64,000 nucleotides of DNA, taken from the NCBI RefSeq assembly GCF_050908995.1, contig NC_135125.1, positions 13,293,011 to 13,357,010 of the forward strand, given 5' to 3'. The translations under genes were made by a program, and so were the position numbers. Shown one piece after another: positions 37,596-51,132 of this stretch (positions within the stretch are counted from its first letter, which is position 1; each line of letters opens with the position of its first letter). The notes beneath the pieces were generated by a model. That model had not been told where the DNA came from. It saw only the letters and a list, made by a program, of their open reading frames with translations, and did not search any database. The DNA is from Andrena cerasifolii. Taxonomy: Eukaryota > Arthropoda > Insecta > Hymenoptera > Andrenidae.

Positions 37596-40500
37596 TCTTC
37601 AACTCATTCACACCAATCAAATTAGTCTATTTTCTCTCGATTCTTATAGCTAGAGGAATATTTTTGTCGAAGCAACAATAACTCCGAAAATCACAATTCT
37701 ATCTTAGAACTCCCTCGCTGTATGCATCCGGTAGGGACAAATTAACTGGTTCAGGAAGAGGGACGGAATTTATCGCTGTAGAACAGATAAAAGGATATCG
37801 CTCTCGCGCAACCTCGCACCTGTTTGCACCGCAGAGTGATCAGGCGCTTTGGCGAAAGGAAGTGTTTCCTAGTCTTCTCAAAGGAGGCGTCTGTCCGTCG
37901 GTTTTGTTGTTACACGTGTGCTGGATCCCGTTTCTCCAGGGCACTTTGCTCTATATATCCGACGCATAATTTATCATTCAGCGAAGCTGTTATCATAGCC
38001 TAGGATGTATCGATGCTTTTTTCCTGCCGACTGGCTATTTAGAGCGTGATATTCCCCTCCGCCATTTAGAGCACAACGGGACCAGACTGTTGTTAAGAAA
38101 ATATTCCACGATCGTACTTTGACCCTTTAGGGACTGAGCAGGTTTAAATAATAATCCATTGCCTTATAACGAATCATACTCATGGTGCTCATTATATCTC
38201 CTTTGTTCGAACACACGTTGCTACTTAACTGAATCCAATAAAAAAAGGAGCAGTTAGAGAATTATTATGCAGTCATTGATGTGTTAATGGAATTTTTAAT
38301 TATTCATAAATTATTAGTTAACGTGTCTATTTTTTTCTTGTATTTAATTTCACTGTAACGCTTACGAGCTTTAGAAAACTCGTAAGGCGAGGGTCCTTAA
38401 TGGTGCTTTGATGATGAGGGTTTTGCAGCTGTGAGTGCACAGATGAATATTACCTTATCTGTTTTAAAATTTGTTTAGTTTGATGAAAGGTAATATGAGG
38501 ATGGGAGATCTGGTTCTTTTTTTGTGGGTTCTAAATAACATTCCAACAAGGATTCTTGTACAATTGAAAGTAGTCAACTAGTAAATTAGAGCTGCTTTAA
38601 ATAATTATTAAAATGTTAAAATATATTACACTTTTAGATTGATGTATATTTTTTAAATTTTGAAAGTAATCTCCATATACAATTTTCTTAATGATTCAGT
38701 AGCTTCGACATTCCAATATCCATAGAATAATTTAGATACCAATGAGGATATAAAAGTGTATAAATTATTTAGATATCTATCTCCAAACGCTACCATTTGA
38801 TTTCACCAAGAAATCATTTGTCATTGTCACATATTTCGATTTTCTAGTTCTAATTCGAATTTCCCCTCCCTTTTTCTTCCACTCCAAATGGTTTTCCGTT
38901 GTGTCGTCAAGATCGGGAATAGAAGGACAGCCTCGTCTCGCATAGCAAAGTATCGTTGCTCGATTTTGAGAGTCGAGTTACCAGTGTATCACTGACGTGT
39001 GATTAATCGCACGGAGAATCTGATTACAACGTACGTTAGGTAAGATCGGCTCGTAGGATTGTCTTCTATTTGTCTGATGGGTATAAACGCATCAGCTGAT
39101 TCGATCCGTGCACGTGCAGCTAGATAGAAAAGTCTCTGGCAAACTTCTGTAAAACGATGATTTCTGTACTTATATCAGGGAACATTCCAGCCACAACTTA
39201 CAGTTACTATTCACATATGTAGCCAATTAATTGGGAGATCTTAGTCATTTGTAACATTTAAAATAGATTTTAGCCTCTTATTCTCGTACCTACCCTCCTA
39301 TTTTTAATTCGACCAACAAATATTAATTGCTCTACAAAATGCAGCGGCAATGCTTACTATTATTTATTCTATCTACCTATTTGATTCTTTATACGAATAA
39401 GATTCTGCCTATCACTGGGTATATCTCAAATACTGATACAAGTGTTGACACAACTGCCGCCAGAAATCGCTCATCAATTCCAAGAACTCGAAACAAAACG
39501 ATTTCCCTCGCCCACCGCCAAAGGGCCCGTTTGCTCCGCAGTAGCGATTATAATCAACAGGATCAATTCGTCGAATTCGTCGCACACCCATCGTGACCTC
39601 CTGAATCACGATCGACTCAGCCCCAGCACGTTCATCGAGTTTCATTTTCCACTGTCTCGAGACGCGCACTGAAATAGACTTCTCCTTTATATCGTGGTTG
39701 TACAAAGAAAATCGACTGTCCATTTTTTCTAAAATTCATATTTTACTTTACTATTTGACTTCTCTTAAAACTTAGTTTAATGGATTTAGCGGATTTTCCT
39801 TGCCCGCCCACGATATGCACTCGAGAGCACTCCAGTGTACAGCGAGTCTGGTCACCAAAAACGCCGAGAGCAACTCACGCACCTGGGTTTTCGTGGACAC
39901 CTCCCTTTTCCCCATTTTTCCCCTCGTTTCGCTGCCCCCCTTTTTGGGCCAGCACCTTTACGAACCGAGGCAGCAGGTGCGAATCCCTCGACGCACGGAA
40001 TTCGAGTCACGCATCAGCAGGTGCGACGTCGAACGGTTTTTAACCGGACGAACTTTGCATCGCTGTCGTTTGTCCGTTTCGGCGGGAAAGCCCACAGATT
40101 TCTCAGTGTCTGGTTCCGTTTGATTGGACGCGGAGTTGCGCCCTTATCGATGGCTATTTGGGTTGGAAATCGATGGGCGAAATTGGAAAGATAGCGAGGT
40201 AGAAAATCGATTACCTGGAGGGAACTGTGGGAAGGTTATCTCGTGTCCATGATGCTGGGGAAGGTATAGACGAAGATAAATGGAGTTGGACCTTCTTTTC
40301 TGGTTGTCTCTGGCTCCACGGGGTGAATTTTCCATGGTTATTACCGTGGAATTTTGGGCGACAGAGAGTTATTGGGGAATTGTGAAAGGGATATGGTAGA
40401 AATTACTTTTGGGGCGAGTTTGATCTTTTGTGAGATACCTACTTCCGATGTTTTGGGTATGGCTGGAATTATTTTCTGTTATCTCTTGGAAAATTGTAAG

Positions 40501-40604
40501 TATTACATTACACATAAAGCACATAATAAATTGCAATGTGAATCTTGTAGACGTGTGTTATTGTTATCGTCCAATATTGTAAATAGAATAAACAGTCGAA
40601 TACT
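37596..40604. other. Non-coding stretch
   Basis: AT-rich DNA with moderately CpG-rich parts at 37.75-38.1 and 39.78-40.2 kb. Three overlapping plus-strand frames in the second part all stay open, which shows that stop codons are simply scarce there; none has a recognisable product. No RNA gene or transposon end was recognised. Confidence 0.42.
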
Positions 40605-40828
40605 TTTGAATATTATGACTCTAGAATGTTGTTCTTCTTATAGAAGAATAGAAGACTATTATAGAAGAATATTGTTTTATTATAATAATATTGTACGTAT
40701 TCAAAAATATCTTCCAATATTATAACTCTAGAATATTGTCTTTCTTATAGAAGAATTTTATAGAAGAATATTCTTCTATTATAATATTTTTCTTATCCAA
40801 AATATATTTGAATATTATAACTCTAGTG
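40605..40828. repeat. Tandem repeat of about 95-107 bp with embedded palindrome
   Basis: AATATTAT(G/A)ACTCTAG recurs at about 40609, 40716 and 40811, with the first two copies continuing into a related TTCTTATAGAAGAAT segment. A perfect 20-bp palindrome (ATAGAAGAATATTCTTCTAT) lies at 40760-40779 within the second unit. The array is very AT-rich and non-coding, although a 123-codon plus-strand frame (40354-40725) runs into it. Confidence 0.8.
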
Positions 40829-43800
40829 GTCTATCAACTACTGTAGAATTTAGTCACAGGTTTGTCTAAAACTCTATACAATAAACATTTAATAGGTAAT
40901 AGACACAGTAGGTGATTTTCATTAGATTTGAGACTCGAAAATAGACTGTAATATATTTCTTGAATTTTCGATTCGCACAAAGACTTTATCTTCCTCGCCC
41001 AGTAGTTATAACTTGTATTTATCCGAGCAAGAGATTATTATGGATGTTGCGAGGAAAATATTACGCGCCGATATCCCAGTATTTTCTCCTAAATACCCGA
41101 GCAACTTTCAATAGGGTTGGTTATTGGCCCTCCAATGTCGTTATTAAAATCAGTGGCAATTCACTCGGCATGAATGAGATTCGTTTTCAGGCTTACCTAA
41201 TGACTACGCTTGTTAATTGCACAGGACCGGCTTCGTTGTTTGAAAGTCCGATACAATGGCCTGCGTTATGCTCGTTTCGTTTCGTTTCGTTTCACTCGTG
41301 TAATAATTGTTTCCGGACAAAATGGATTATAGAATTCGGACATTTTCGAAATTGTTCGGCTGTATCTGTCGACTGTGTTGCCGGATAAATTGCGTAAAAA
41401 TTTGGTTACCGAATTACAGAGAGGAGAAGAATTTTCGAATGGGAAATAGGTAGTTGGAGTTTTTTTTTATAACTATTGTACTTGGGTAATAATACACATT
41501 TTATTTCACAAGTCCAGTTCTTTGTTATATACATTTTAGTAGTGGAACAGCCGTTCTCTTCCAATGATTCTAATTTGCATTCTAAAGTTATGGTGTGTTT
41601 GTGAATATAAATATTATTGTGGTCATTAGATCCATTATTATGAATTTTATATTAGACAGTGTCATTTCAACGATTATCGTTAAAGAAGAAAAATATACAA
41701 ACGTACTAACTAGAACCTTGTCGTTACATCTGCCCTAGTACTCGCAAGAAAGTACTCAACTCTTTCAAATAACTTAATCACAAATTAATTGAATGCATTG
41801 CTTACCTTGGATCTACCTGGACCAAAGCAACGAGCTCAAATCTTTCAGTTATTCCATGAATACTAACCACCCCCTGCAGTTCTAAGAACTCGAGTTTTTA
41901 CAGTTTTAATGAAAACTTTATAAATATCAATATTTCTAATTTAATTGTGCCATTCCCAATCCTTTCAGAATTTCATAGAATATGAAACATTGCAAAAGAT
42001 TCGAGCTGGCTTGATTCAAGTACGTCAAACTGTATTATGTCTATTCGAAGAAATTGAATCCCCCAAATCAATATAAAATGCGATAGACCAGTTTCGATGA
42101 AATGAGTACCACTCACTCCCCACGTGAATATTTCGAGCGCTGGGGCAGGGCGTTTCTTTGAAACAGCGACGAGCGTTTCTCGCGGTTGGTTTCGGTGTGA
42201 GGAGCATAAATGAACCCTTTTGTCACCGACTCCGGTCGCAGGAGCGTCCTCCGAACGGCGCGTAATGCACATTAACATTAACTCTGCGTACACGATCCTC
42301 GCAGCATGCTCCATTCATCTGTGGAACGGCTTTGTGAGGACGAGGAACGTCTGAAGTACTCGCGAGGCGGCCGCGCGCCTTCAGGGAAGCGAAAAATAGT
42401 GTCCAGTGACGTAAAGCGCCGCTGGCGAGGATCCTTGACTCCGAAACTCTAGTCTGGCAAGGCTACCACACAGGGACCAGGTAAATCTTGCATTTCCTAA
42501 TCGCGAGCGTTCTCCAAGCGACATGGCGCCGACTGACCCCAACGAATTCTCCACCCTCGCGATTCTACACAGACCTTCCGCGAGCACTCTGCTCTTCCTT
42601 GGGAAATTAATACGACTGGCGCACGATTAACACGTTTGCTACCGCGTATCACAGACTGGTCTGAAAACATTTATCGCATCACTCTCAAATTTACGTAATA
42701 GCAAAATTTTCATAGCAGTAGATAATATTGGATATCTAATAGATGTCCAAGTCTCTAAATAATAAATTTCCATGCATTCGTGTTTATGTGTATAAACTTT
42801 GAAAGACTAATTTTAATCGGAAGCAATAAGAATTTGCAGTAACGGAGTATAATATTCTTGAAACAGCTGAGAAGTTAATAAAGTAGAACTTTGTTTTCTT
42901 TTTCCGCAAACGAAGCCTCGTATGCAGGAAATTATTCTAAATTTCTGACTTTATTTATTAATATAAAATCACCCCTATTATTGATTAAATCGTGAATTAC
43001 GAAGCACCATGTAAAACCTTTAGATCTTGTAACTGAAATGGAGGTAACGTTAGTTTAGGTCGATATCGCGTGCATTAACTTCAATACAGTTAGTAATGGA
43101 TAGCTGGTTGCGATTCAATTAACTCTAAAATCAGTTATCTCGAAGTTTAATTAGCAGGATTACAATTTTCTGCTTTTGACGTTGGGAACATTTTGTAGCG
43201 CCGTAGTTTCTGATTATTAAATGATTCACGGCTTCCCGCCTCAGTTATTAACTTTATGAATTATATTCTAGCGTGGGATGATTTGATTCCCATTACTGAT
43301 CGAAACATTAATTAATAGCTAGAAGCTAACGATAGATCAGCCTGTTCGCTACAGTCATCTGCAATATACATTTTCCACTTGACTGGCTTCAATTTAAATT
43401 CTAAGTTGACATTTAATTATTGCAAGCTTGGGGAAACCTTGCATCCTTCGCAATGACGATTTCCATAAAATTTGCAATTTGAAACAATCCTTAAAAAATA
43501 TTACTCTTCAGAATTATAATCAGTGTGGAAACTTCCCGATATTGTTTCTCGAACTTATCTTCCATCCAAAGCACAAACTTGCCCCAGTTTTTCAACGGAC
43601 TTCAGTATTGAAACGGTTGCTAGAAGGTTCTGAGAAAGTTTTTGCACGCTGCCCGACTTATTGCACGTACAGATGAAAACTTAACTTGCCGTTTCATCGT
43701 AACGTCGATGCTCAAAGGATTGTTAGTCGAGCATTGTGCCCCTGCACAATATCTCGTTTAGAAAGTTCTGGAATTGTTACGAATTTCGTTGCACGATGCA

Positions 43801-44553
43801 AATAAAATATTAAGATTTGTGTTGAGAAAAGCGTCAATATTCAGGGATCTATTAATTAAGCGCTGCGATTTAGAAGCCATCAAAGAGGTTCTTTGACGTC
43901 ATCGATTTATTGCGTGTCCAGGCGTAAGGTCAATTCAAGAACGCGGGAAATTTCGATTCGTGACGCTGGCTGACCGAGAAAATGCCAATCAACGTTCTTT
44001 GAAAAACGTTCCTCCATATTAAAAATTCCGTCTAGGAATAGTTCAGTTGGAAAACCCGCTTATCGTCGCACAACTTTCTCTCCTTCGCATTTAGCGCATC
44101 CAGGCATAAATTTAAATGGGACGAGCGTTGATTAAAGTTTCTCGATGGATATTAATTGTCACGAGCCTCGGGCTAAGTGGACCATTTAAAATAATTGTGG
44201 TATTTCAAGATACTTTCTTTGCTTCACTTTTCTGCGATGAGGGAAGATCCACGTTGCTCGTGGTCAGCCACTGACAAAAGGGCTATCCGTGTCTCATTAA
44301 CAGTGGCGTTAGCCTATTGCAATTAATTGTTCTTGGTGAACCTGGAATGAATGAAGATAAAGCGACGTTCGTCATGTTGGAAGTTTAGCGAAGAAAACGT
44401 GTAATTTGATTACTTTTCATGGGACTTAACATTGGTTCTTACAATTAGTACTGGTTAATCATTTTTCTAAGAACTATATACTATTAACCAAAATTACAGA
44501 TAATATAATAATCATAAATCATAATAAACACACATGTGCAAGGTACAAATTCT
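40829..44553. other. Non-coding stretch, one long unassigned frame
   Basis: A plus-strand frame at 40945-41388 is open for about 148 codons but begins after a stop without an ATG for some 38 codons and matches nothing I know. A pentamer run CGTTT x4 lies inside it at 41273-41292. A CpG-rich patch at 42.08-42.6 kb and AT-rich DNA make up the rest. No gene is supported. Confidence 0.4.
41273..41292 (+). repeat. (CGTTT)4 pentanucleotide microsatellite
   Basis: Four exact CGTTT units in a row, followed by CACTCG. A short simple repeat. Confidence 0.9.
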
Positions 44554-44730
44554 AATATAATCTATCAAATCATTTAATTTTTAGTTTTCAATTAAATCCA
44601 GGTGACATAAATTATACTAATTTTTAAACCTCCAATTAAATTTTAATATAATCCGTCGAATAATCATTTAATTTTTAGTTTTCAATCACACCTGACATAA
44701 ATTATATTAATTTTTAAACCTTCAATTAAA
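44554..44730. repeat. 91-bp tandem duplication, two copies
   Basis: Two adjacent copies start AATATAATC at 44554 and 44645 and share CATTTAATTTTTAGTTTTCA and GACATAAATTATA(C/T)TAATTT. They differ by several substitutions and small gaps, so this duplication is older than the one at the left end of the window. Non-coding and AT-rich. Confidence 0.88.
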
Positions 44731-46991
44731 CCTAACCAGTGAATATGCAGTCTGCGCAGATTTTGTAAAAGTCAAATTGACGTGAAGTTGATTGAATAAT
44801 TTCTTAATAACTTTTCAAATAAACTCCTGTACAAAGTACCCCTCTCTCCACAAAATAAAAACCCTCGGCGCGAAAACACGCCGACGCCAGTGACGCAATC
44901 ATAATCACCCGTCCCACTGTTACTTTTTCCGTTCAGAAAATTCGTGAAATTTCTTCTGGTCTTACATCACTGGCCCGCGGACGTCGCCTGTGAACGATGA
45001 CACGGGGCCAGTGGTTAATTGTTAATAGCTCTATCCGTGCTCCACTTACCCCATTAAACTTGTTCCCGCATTATCGTGGTCGGTTCGAACGACCAACCAA
45101 TTACGCCCCAGTCGTTAGTCGTCCGGACTGCTACGTCGTGGATGGCCAAACGTGAGATTGCACCCTCCAGGTATTTTCCCCGTGAAACTCGCCGCTGCAT
45201 CCTACCCGCTATCAAGTGCACGCTGGAAAGGAAGCCTGTGCAACAATTACGCGGACGACGGAGTTATTAGTGCGTCAATCATCCGACGTTTCCTCGGCGA
45301 GTCGTGCGTCGAGCTTTTCTCGAAGCTCGCGATTAATCATGCTTGCAATTATTGAAAATTGCGCGCAAAGTCTGACGCGAGGCGGGCTGCTCCTTGGAAC
45401 ATGGTCGATAGGTGAATAATCGCTCGTGAGTCGGGGATTATGATCGCGTGAGTCACTAATTTCGAGAAGATTTATGCTAAGAAGTTGGAGAGTTTGATGG
45501 GGGGAAAGTGGTTCGTCTAACGAAGCACTTATCGATGAAATAATCGAAGCTTTCAGTTGCTGATTCCTCGCGCTTCTCCACGCGAAACACCGTAGGTACT
45601 CTTCCAGCCACTACTTTCTTCTGGGGCGTTGATAAGGTAGCGCGATAACGTTGACTGGGACTGGGTTGTGCAATAATGATTCTTTCGGATGCAAAGGCAA
45701 GAGGAAGTCCTGGAAAATGGAGAAGAACTGAAGGAAAAGTATGAAGTCGAGGGAAGTAGAACGAGATCGAGTTGAAATCTTCGTGCCACGAACAGAAGTC
45801 TCGATGTTTTAATTAATTTTCATCAGAGATTTTCGGGATACCCTTGCAACGTCGAGTTTTATAATAACATCGAAGAGATCGGTGTCGAAGGGATTCGATA
45901 TTCAAAGCATTTGATACTCGGGATTTTCGAATTAACGAGCTTCGACGTTCGTCGGGATATTAAAACACACGCGACGCATTTACAGGGATTTGCATCGCGA
46001 ACTCTTCCCTTGTTGGCGCGTGCGAAAATTCAGCAAAAGACGGCAGGAGGGGTGCAAAGCGCTCGTGTTTCGCGAAAGCTCTCTCGATTTAAGCAGCTTA
46101 CTATCGCCACAGTCTACGGGGTTGCTGGATTTAAAATTTCCATCGACATAACGTGTTTTCACGGAATAATACAACGTTCGACTTGATCCTCGCTAATTTG
46201 CTGTTTCTGGCTGATCTTGCGAAATCGCTGCCGAAAGCCTCGTATTCATGGAAATCCATTGCGGTCATATTGGCGACAGTAAATTCTCCATTTAGTGGTT
46301 ATTTCGTTGTACCTAAAGAAAGCCGATGGCTATGTAAGTGGGGTTGAAACTACAAATAGGAATCAGGTGGAATAAATTAATGAATATCTGAGGACAATAT
46401 AATGTCAAGATAAGATTCTAAATTAAGCTCTGTTGAATTTTTTCTATCTTCGCGATGTCCAGATATCACATGGATCTGCAATTAAGATTCTCAAAATCTC
46501 CCTTATCCACATCTCACAATTTACCTCTCTCGGTCTTCATCCTCGAAGCGCCTATCTTCAGAGCGGACTTTGCAGATGGACTGATAGTCCACTGCAACGG
46601 CTATAATACGAGCCTCTTTACGGTGCACCGTAATTTACTCGAAACGCGTAAAAATCGATGAAAGTAATGGCTCGAAAAGCGACAGAGGCTCCCGCCAGTA
46701 GTGGTCAGAGGAGGCCAAGCCCCGCACAATGTTATTCAAATTTCATTAAAGACGATTCGGCCTACTCAGTCATCCCCCGTCCAGGTTTTCAATTAGAGCG
46801 TGCTTCTGGCCCCTTAATCGTCGCAGCAAAGAGCCGCGATATAAAGTGAAATTCCTGAAATGGTCGGGCTCGTTCGACGCGGCCGTATCCAGATCGTAAA
46901 ACCGGGCATTAAGTAATTCTTTTTAAATCGCGGCCGCGCGTAAATTGTAGCATGAATTACGTCCAGGTCCGCTCGTATCCCCGTCGCGTTG

Positions 46992-47040
46992 CTTCTTCTT
47001 CTTCTTCCTCTTCTTCGTCTTCTTCTTTTCATCGTCTTCT
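46992..47040 (+). repeat. Imperfect (CTT)n microsatellite
   Basis: A roughly 48-nt run of CTT/TTC triplets with a few interruptions. On the minus strand it encodes a poly-Lys/Arg stretch and so inflates the overlapping minus-strand frames. Confidence 0.88.
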
Positions 47041-50000
47041 TGCCGGGCTGTGCCATATTTCCCTTTAAGCGTTTCGCCGTGCAACCGACAGTTATAAACT
47101 CGCGTTCCCTGGAAAGCTGCGAGAAGAAAGACGTGACACCGTCGGAACTCCTTCGACACGCTGCCCTGTCTTTTATGGGGATAGGACGGTACCCCCTCCT
47201 AGCGCGAGTGAGAACCTTCAGAGTCGAAAGCCGCCATGAGAACTTCGTCCCTCGAAAGGGGAAGAGCAAAATGTTATTCAGGTTTGCGGGGCGAGTTAGT
47301 TCCCGTTGATGGGCTATGAGAAGATAAAGTCTCATTATACGAGATAAGGCTGTTCACAGGGGTTTTGTCGGCGTTGGGGGGAACTTGTGGATGGGCTTTG
47401 TTCTGCGACTGTGGAAGATCATTTTTGGTGTAGTAGTTTTATGAAACGGGCTTTTTTTTTAATATAGTGAGTGATGATTTGCGATCTGGGGGGAAGGATT
47501 AGTTGAAGCTGTGGTTTCATCGGAGTTCAGTAAAATCTTTTGTGATAAATAATTCATGATTAGAGCGATATCTACTGTTGAAAGAATTATCGAAAATTCT
47601 TTGCCCTTTTAATTAAGTTTGGTACTTGTTACGTTTTAACGAAGAGTAGTCTAGTTTTTTCTGGTTTTCATACAGGAAACAGAATTTCCTCTCACGGGCG
47701 TAGTTAAATTAAATGTTTCTTAATTTAGTAGAGCGTAGAATTTTTCCACTGACGACTCCCAGCTGGTTTTAAAACATTCTGGCTTCCCTCGGAGTAAATT
47801 CTAGCTACCTCCGTGACACTGTGCGAGATAATGAAACACAGGGATAAAAGTAGAATCTTCGCAAAACGAACGCAACACTTTCTTTGCTCCTTGCAATATC
47901 ATATTATCTGTAGAACTTCTAGAAATTTTCCACATGATATTCAGCTGAATAAGGATATTAATTATCCCAAAGTCTTCTTACCTTTATACTCAGTATTACT
48001 GATTTTATACTACTAATTCATAAAAGTGAATGGTCATACAAGTTCTAGCAAGTAACAATGCTTTCCAAGAATTAGAAACTGTTAGAGTAAAAATATTTCC
48101 CCAAACACTTTTCAAAATAACTTCTCGGCTCTATGTATCAAGTAGAAGAATTTTAACTTCGTGAAAATTAAAAGAACTCCCCGAAACAATGAAATTGTCA
48201 GAGGTATGTGGTAGCTTCCTGCGCGAGAGGTTAATTAAGAGAAAATATTTTATCGCGCATGTAGCATCAGATATTCTGTATATAAAAATGCGGCAAAGGA
48301 CGATGAAAGAAAGCAGGGGAAGAGGGAATATCGGGCAGCACAGGAAGCGGCTTTTCAGGCAGGTAGCAGCGACGCAACATCCGGTGTGGATAACGCCTAA
48401 CAAAAGGGTATCCTTCCGTTCTCGTCGGCGAAATAGATACTGCTTTCATCGGGCTGCAGAAAGCAGATTTTTCGTCTAAAGGACGCCTCCCATATTTCCT
48501 CGAGCCTCCGTGTAACAGCCTTTCCTGACAAAGTGAGCTTGTCAGCTTCGACTGAACTGCCGTGGAATTTATAACCCTTTAATGGTAAATCGAGTGAAAA
48601 CCGCGCAAAAGGCTGCGGCACAAAGTGCTGTGAAAATGTTGGGTATTTTTTAGATTCCTTCTCGCGTGGAATTTTTAAAGGTTGCTTTCGTGGTGTACTT
48701 AATTCATTCTCTCAACTTTGGTTGGTTCGAGTGAAGTTCCGGACTGAACATACGTTACAAGAATTTCAGATAGATATCGCATCGAAAATTCCATTAAAAT
48801 AATATAAATCAATTCCCTTGAATATGCTTGCAAATATTGATTAATAGAATCTCTCAGTATCTCCTTATTTTCAAAATTGTAGAACTCGTGTCATAAGAAT
48901 ATACATACACAGAGAATGAGGGTAATATTTCTCAGATTTTTCATAAAAATCCGCTCGAGTTCCGAAGTGGAAACCCCATAAACACGTCGGGCGATAAACT
49001 TTCCTCGCGTAATACGGAATCACTCGACTCGGTGTTCCACATTCCTCGTACGGCGTGAAAACTAATTTCGCCATATACATATATGCCCGCGCTGTTTTCA
49101 GCTGCGGACGGTTTTTCCAGCCCGACTTTGCCGCCCTATTCAATCGCGCTTCCTTTTACGTCCTTTTCCCTTTCCGCGTCCTCTGTTCCACGCGTAGGAA
49201 GTCGCGGTCTCGAGCAATTGACCCAGTTCAATCGCTTCCAGTCCCGCTCGTCGTTCTCCGTTCCCTGTCGCCTCGATTGGATTTTCCGCGCCACGAAAAA
49301 GTCCGTCGAATCAGCGAAAACAAATGAAAACGAATGCGACATCGAGCCCCTCCGAACTTCCAGGTGCATCCGGGAAAGATTTCTCACGAGTTTCAAAGTC
49401 GAACGCGGAGATGCATTCGGAAGAGTTGACAGTGTTTGGCTGGGAGCTTCGTAGCATCCAAGTTTGATTAGACTTTTCTGGGTTGCTGCAGCAGAGTTTG
49501 TGCGATATAAAGTATCCCGGGGAAAATGGAAATACTTTCTTTGAGGGACAACGAAAAATGCATTCTGGAATTCGTTTTTGGTGGAATGGTTTGGAGGACA
49601 TCTGAGGAATTTTAAAACTTTCTTTTCAACGATTGATTTTAAGTCAATGATTTATAAAAGATTGTGAAAAATGAGACGTCATTTCTAGGCTTCTGTGATC
49701 AGGTCATGTTTCAGTAATTGCAGCTATAGATTTAGAGCAGCGTGAATATCAGATTTCTGACTTAAAATTAACTTCAGAATTCACGCGTGAAGTTTGTGGA
49801 TGTTTTTCCTGGAACACTCAGTATAAACAATCGAGAGGCGAAGAAACAGGCCGAGTTTGATTTATATCGTTCGAGAAAACTTCGAGATGCGAAGAAAGCA
49901 GAAGTGAAGAGAATATTCGAGATTTAAAGAGTGGAATTTCTAATCGAGAAATGTTTAAAAAAAAAAAATAGAAAAGTAGCTACTTTTTTCTAAATACATT

Positions 50001-50599
50001 CGTTTCCCTAATTAAAAGTGGAAACTTGACCACGAAGATCAATTAAATCAATTTTCAAAAGCAATGCCAACTAATCTGCAATTGCAGTTTCTGCTGAAAA
50101 TTGATTCAATTGAAGTTAAAAATTTCATGGAAATTTGTAACATCGAAAATTCAGATTTTCTCCACTCATAAATGAAAAAGTGAAACGAAATGAAAGAATT
50201 ACGAAATTTCTCGTGGCACGAAGCTTAAACGAAATTTCTGTAACGTTTTCAAAGCATGTAAACCAGTAAATTGCACTAGCTGCATGACGTCACTTGACAT
50301 TTCGACTATTCAAAGGCGATGAAGTAATGCAACGATTAGATTAGCTCGTTCGTAAAAAAAGTTTTTACCCGTCTTTTTTTTTCGTTTCTACTTGGACGTA
50401 GCAACGTAAACATCGTTTGAAAGTTGTGACTAATTTGACCTATATTTCGAAGTCTGCCGCCTACCCCCGATATTTCTGAAAAATCTGCTCACCATAAATC
50501 TTTCAAGGCTTAAACAGCGTGCTTTTTCTTGCACTATTTTCCTTTCATACATTTGCACGCCCCTACTACAAACCCCTATTGGTACCAGTAATTTTCAGA

Positions 50600-50635
50600 A
50601 ACCTGGAAGTAATTAATAATAAAAACTTCCAGGTT
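50600..50635. other. Short perfect hairpin
   Basis: AACCTGGAAGT (50600-50610) and ACTTCCAGGTT (50625-50635) form 11-bp perfect inverted arms around a 14-nt A/T-rich loop. It has no U-run typical of a bacterial terminator and is too short for a microRNA precursor. A structural curiosity, possibly a remnant of an inverted repeat. Confidence 0.6.
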
Positions 50636-51067
50636 CAGTTATTCATTCAATCCTCGTTCAACGTTCTACCACTGTAAAATTATATTTCTATGGTGCTCCA
50701 CAGAAACATTAGCACCCTACAAAATCAAGTTCCTTTAAGAAGGAACACGTTAGTGTAAGTAGCTCAAAAACGCAGTCTTAAAATCCGCATAATTTCATTT
50801 CACTTCGGCGACACCCTTCCTGAGACGTATATTCGCCCCAACATTGATATCCTCTCATTAAACGCGAATAAAGTGCATTTTCCGGGTGCCCGTAATTCAC
50901 CTGGACTTTTTGCTCGCCCCGACGGCGTCGTTCCAGATTCCATTCACGTGTAAAATATTTTGCAAACATTCATTTCGCCCGAACAACGTTTCGACTTCCC
51001 TTCCATTCACGGGGTTGATTCAATTTAGCCAGCGCGGACGGTCGAGAAAGAGAAGTTGCAGAACCTG

Positions 51068-51071
<4 letters not shown>

Positions 51072-51130
<59 letters not shown>
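51072..51130 (+). repeat. (CT)n dinucleotide microsatellite, 59 nt
   Basis: An uninterrupted CT run of about 29 units. It gives a poly-Ser-Leu stretch on one strand and poly-Arg-Glu on the other, so the open frames running through it (50886-51239 and 50970-51287) are not genes. Likely polymorphic in length. Confidence 0.97.

Positions 51131-51132
<2 letters not shown>

Larger units (their letters stand above)
44731..51071. other. Non-coding stretch with simple repeats
   Basis: CpG-rich patches at 44.86-45.4, 45.8-46.2, 46.65-47.3 and 48.95-49.46 kb alternate with AT-rich DNA. Open frames in these patches overlap on both strands (for example 46814-47335 on the minus strand against 46989-47309 on the plus strand) and are best explained by composition and a CTT run. 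No exon with good splice context was found. Confidence 0.42.

Noticed and set aside
40945..41388. About 148-codon plus-strand frame
   Set aside because: No ATG for the first 38 or so codons, no acceptor, includes a pentanucleotide repeat, no family recognised.
45079..45098. GGTTCGAAC-like tRNA B box
   Set aside because: The flanking bases do not form a proper T-arm and no A box or acceptor stem is present at the right distance.
46814..47335. 173-codon minus-strand frame with poly-Lys/Arg
   Set aside because: The basic run is encoded by the (CTT)n microsatellite and the frame overlaps open frames on the other strand.
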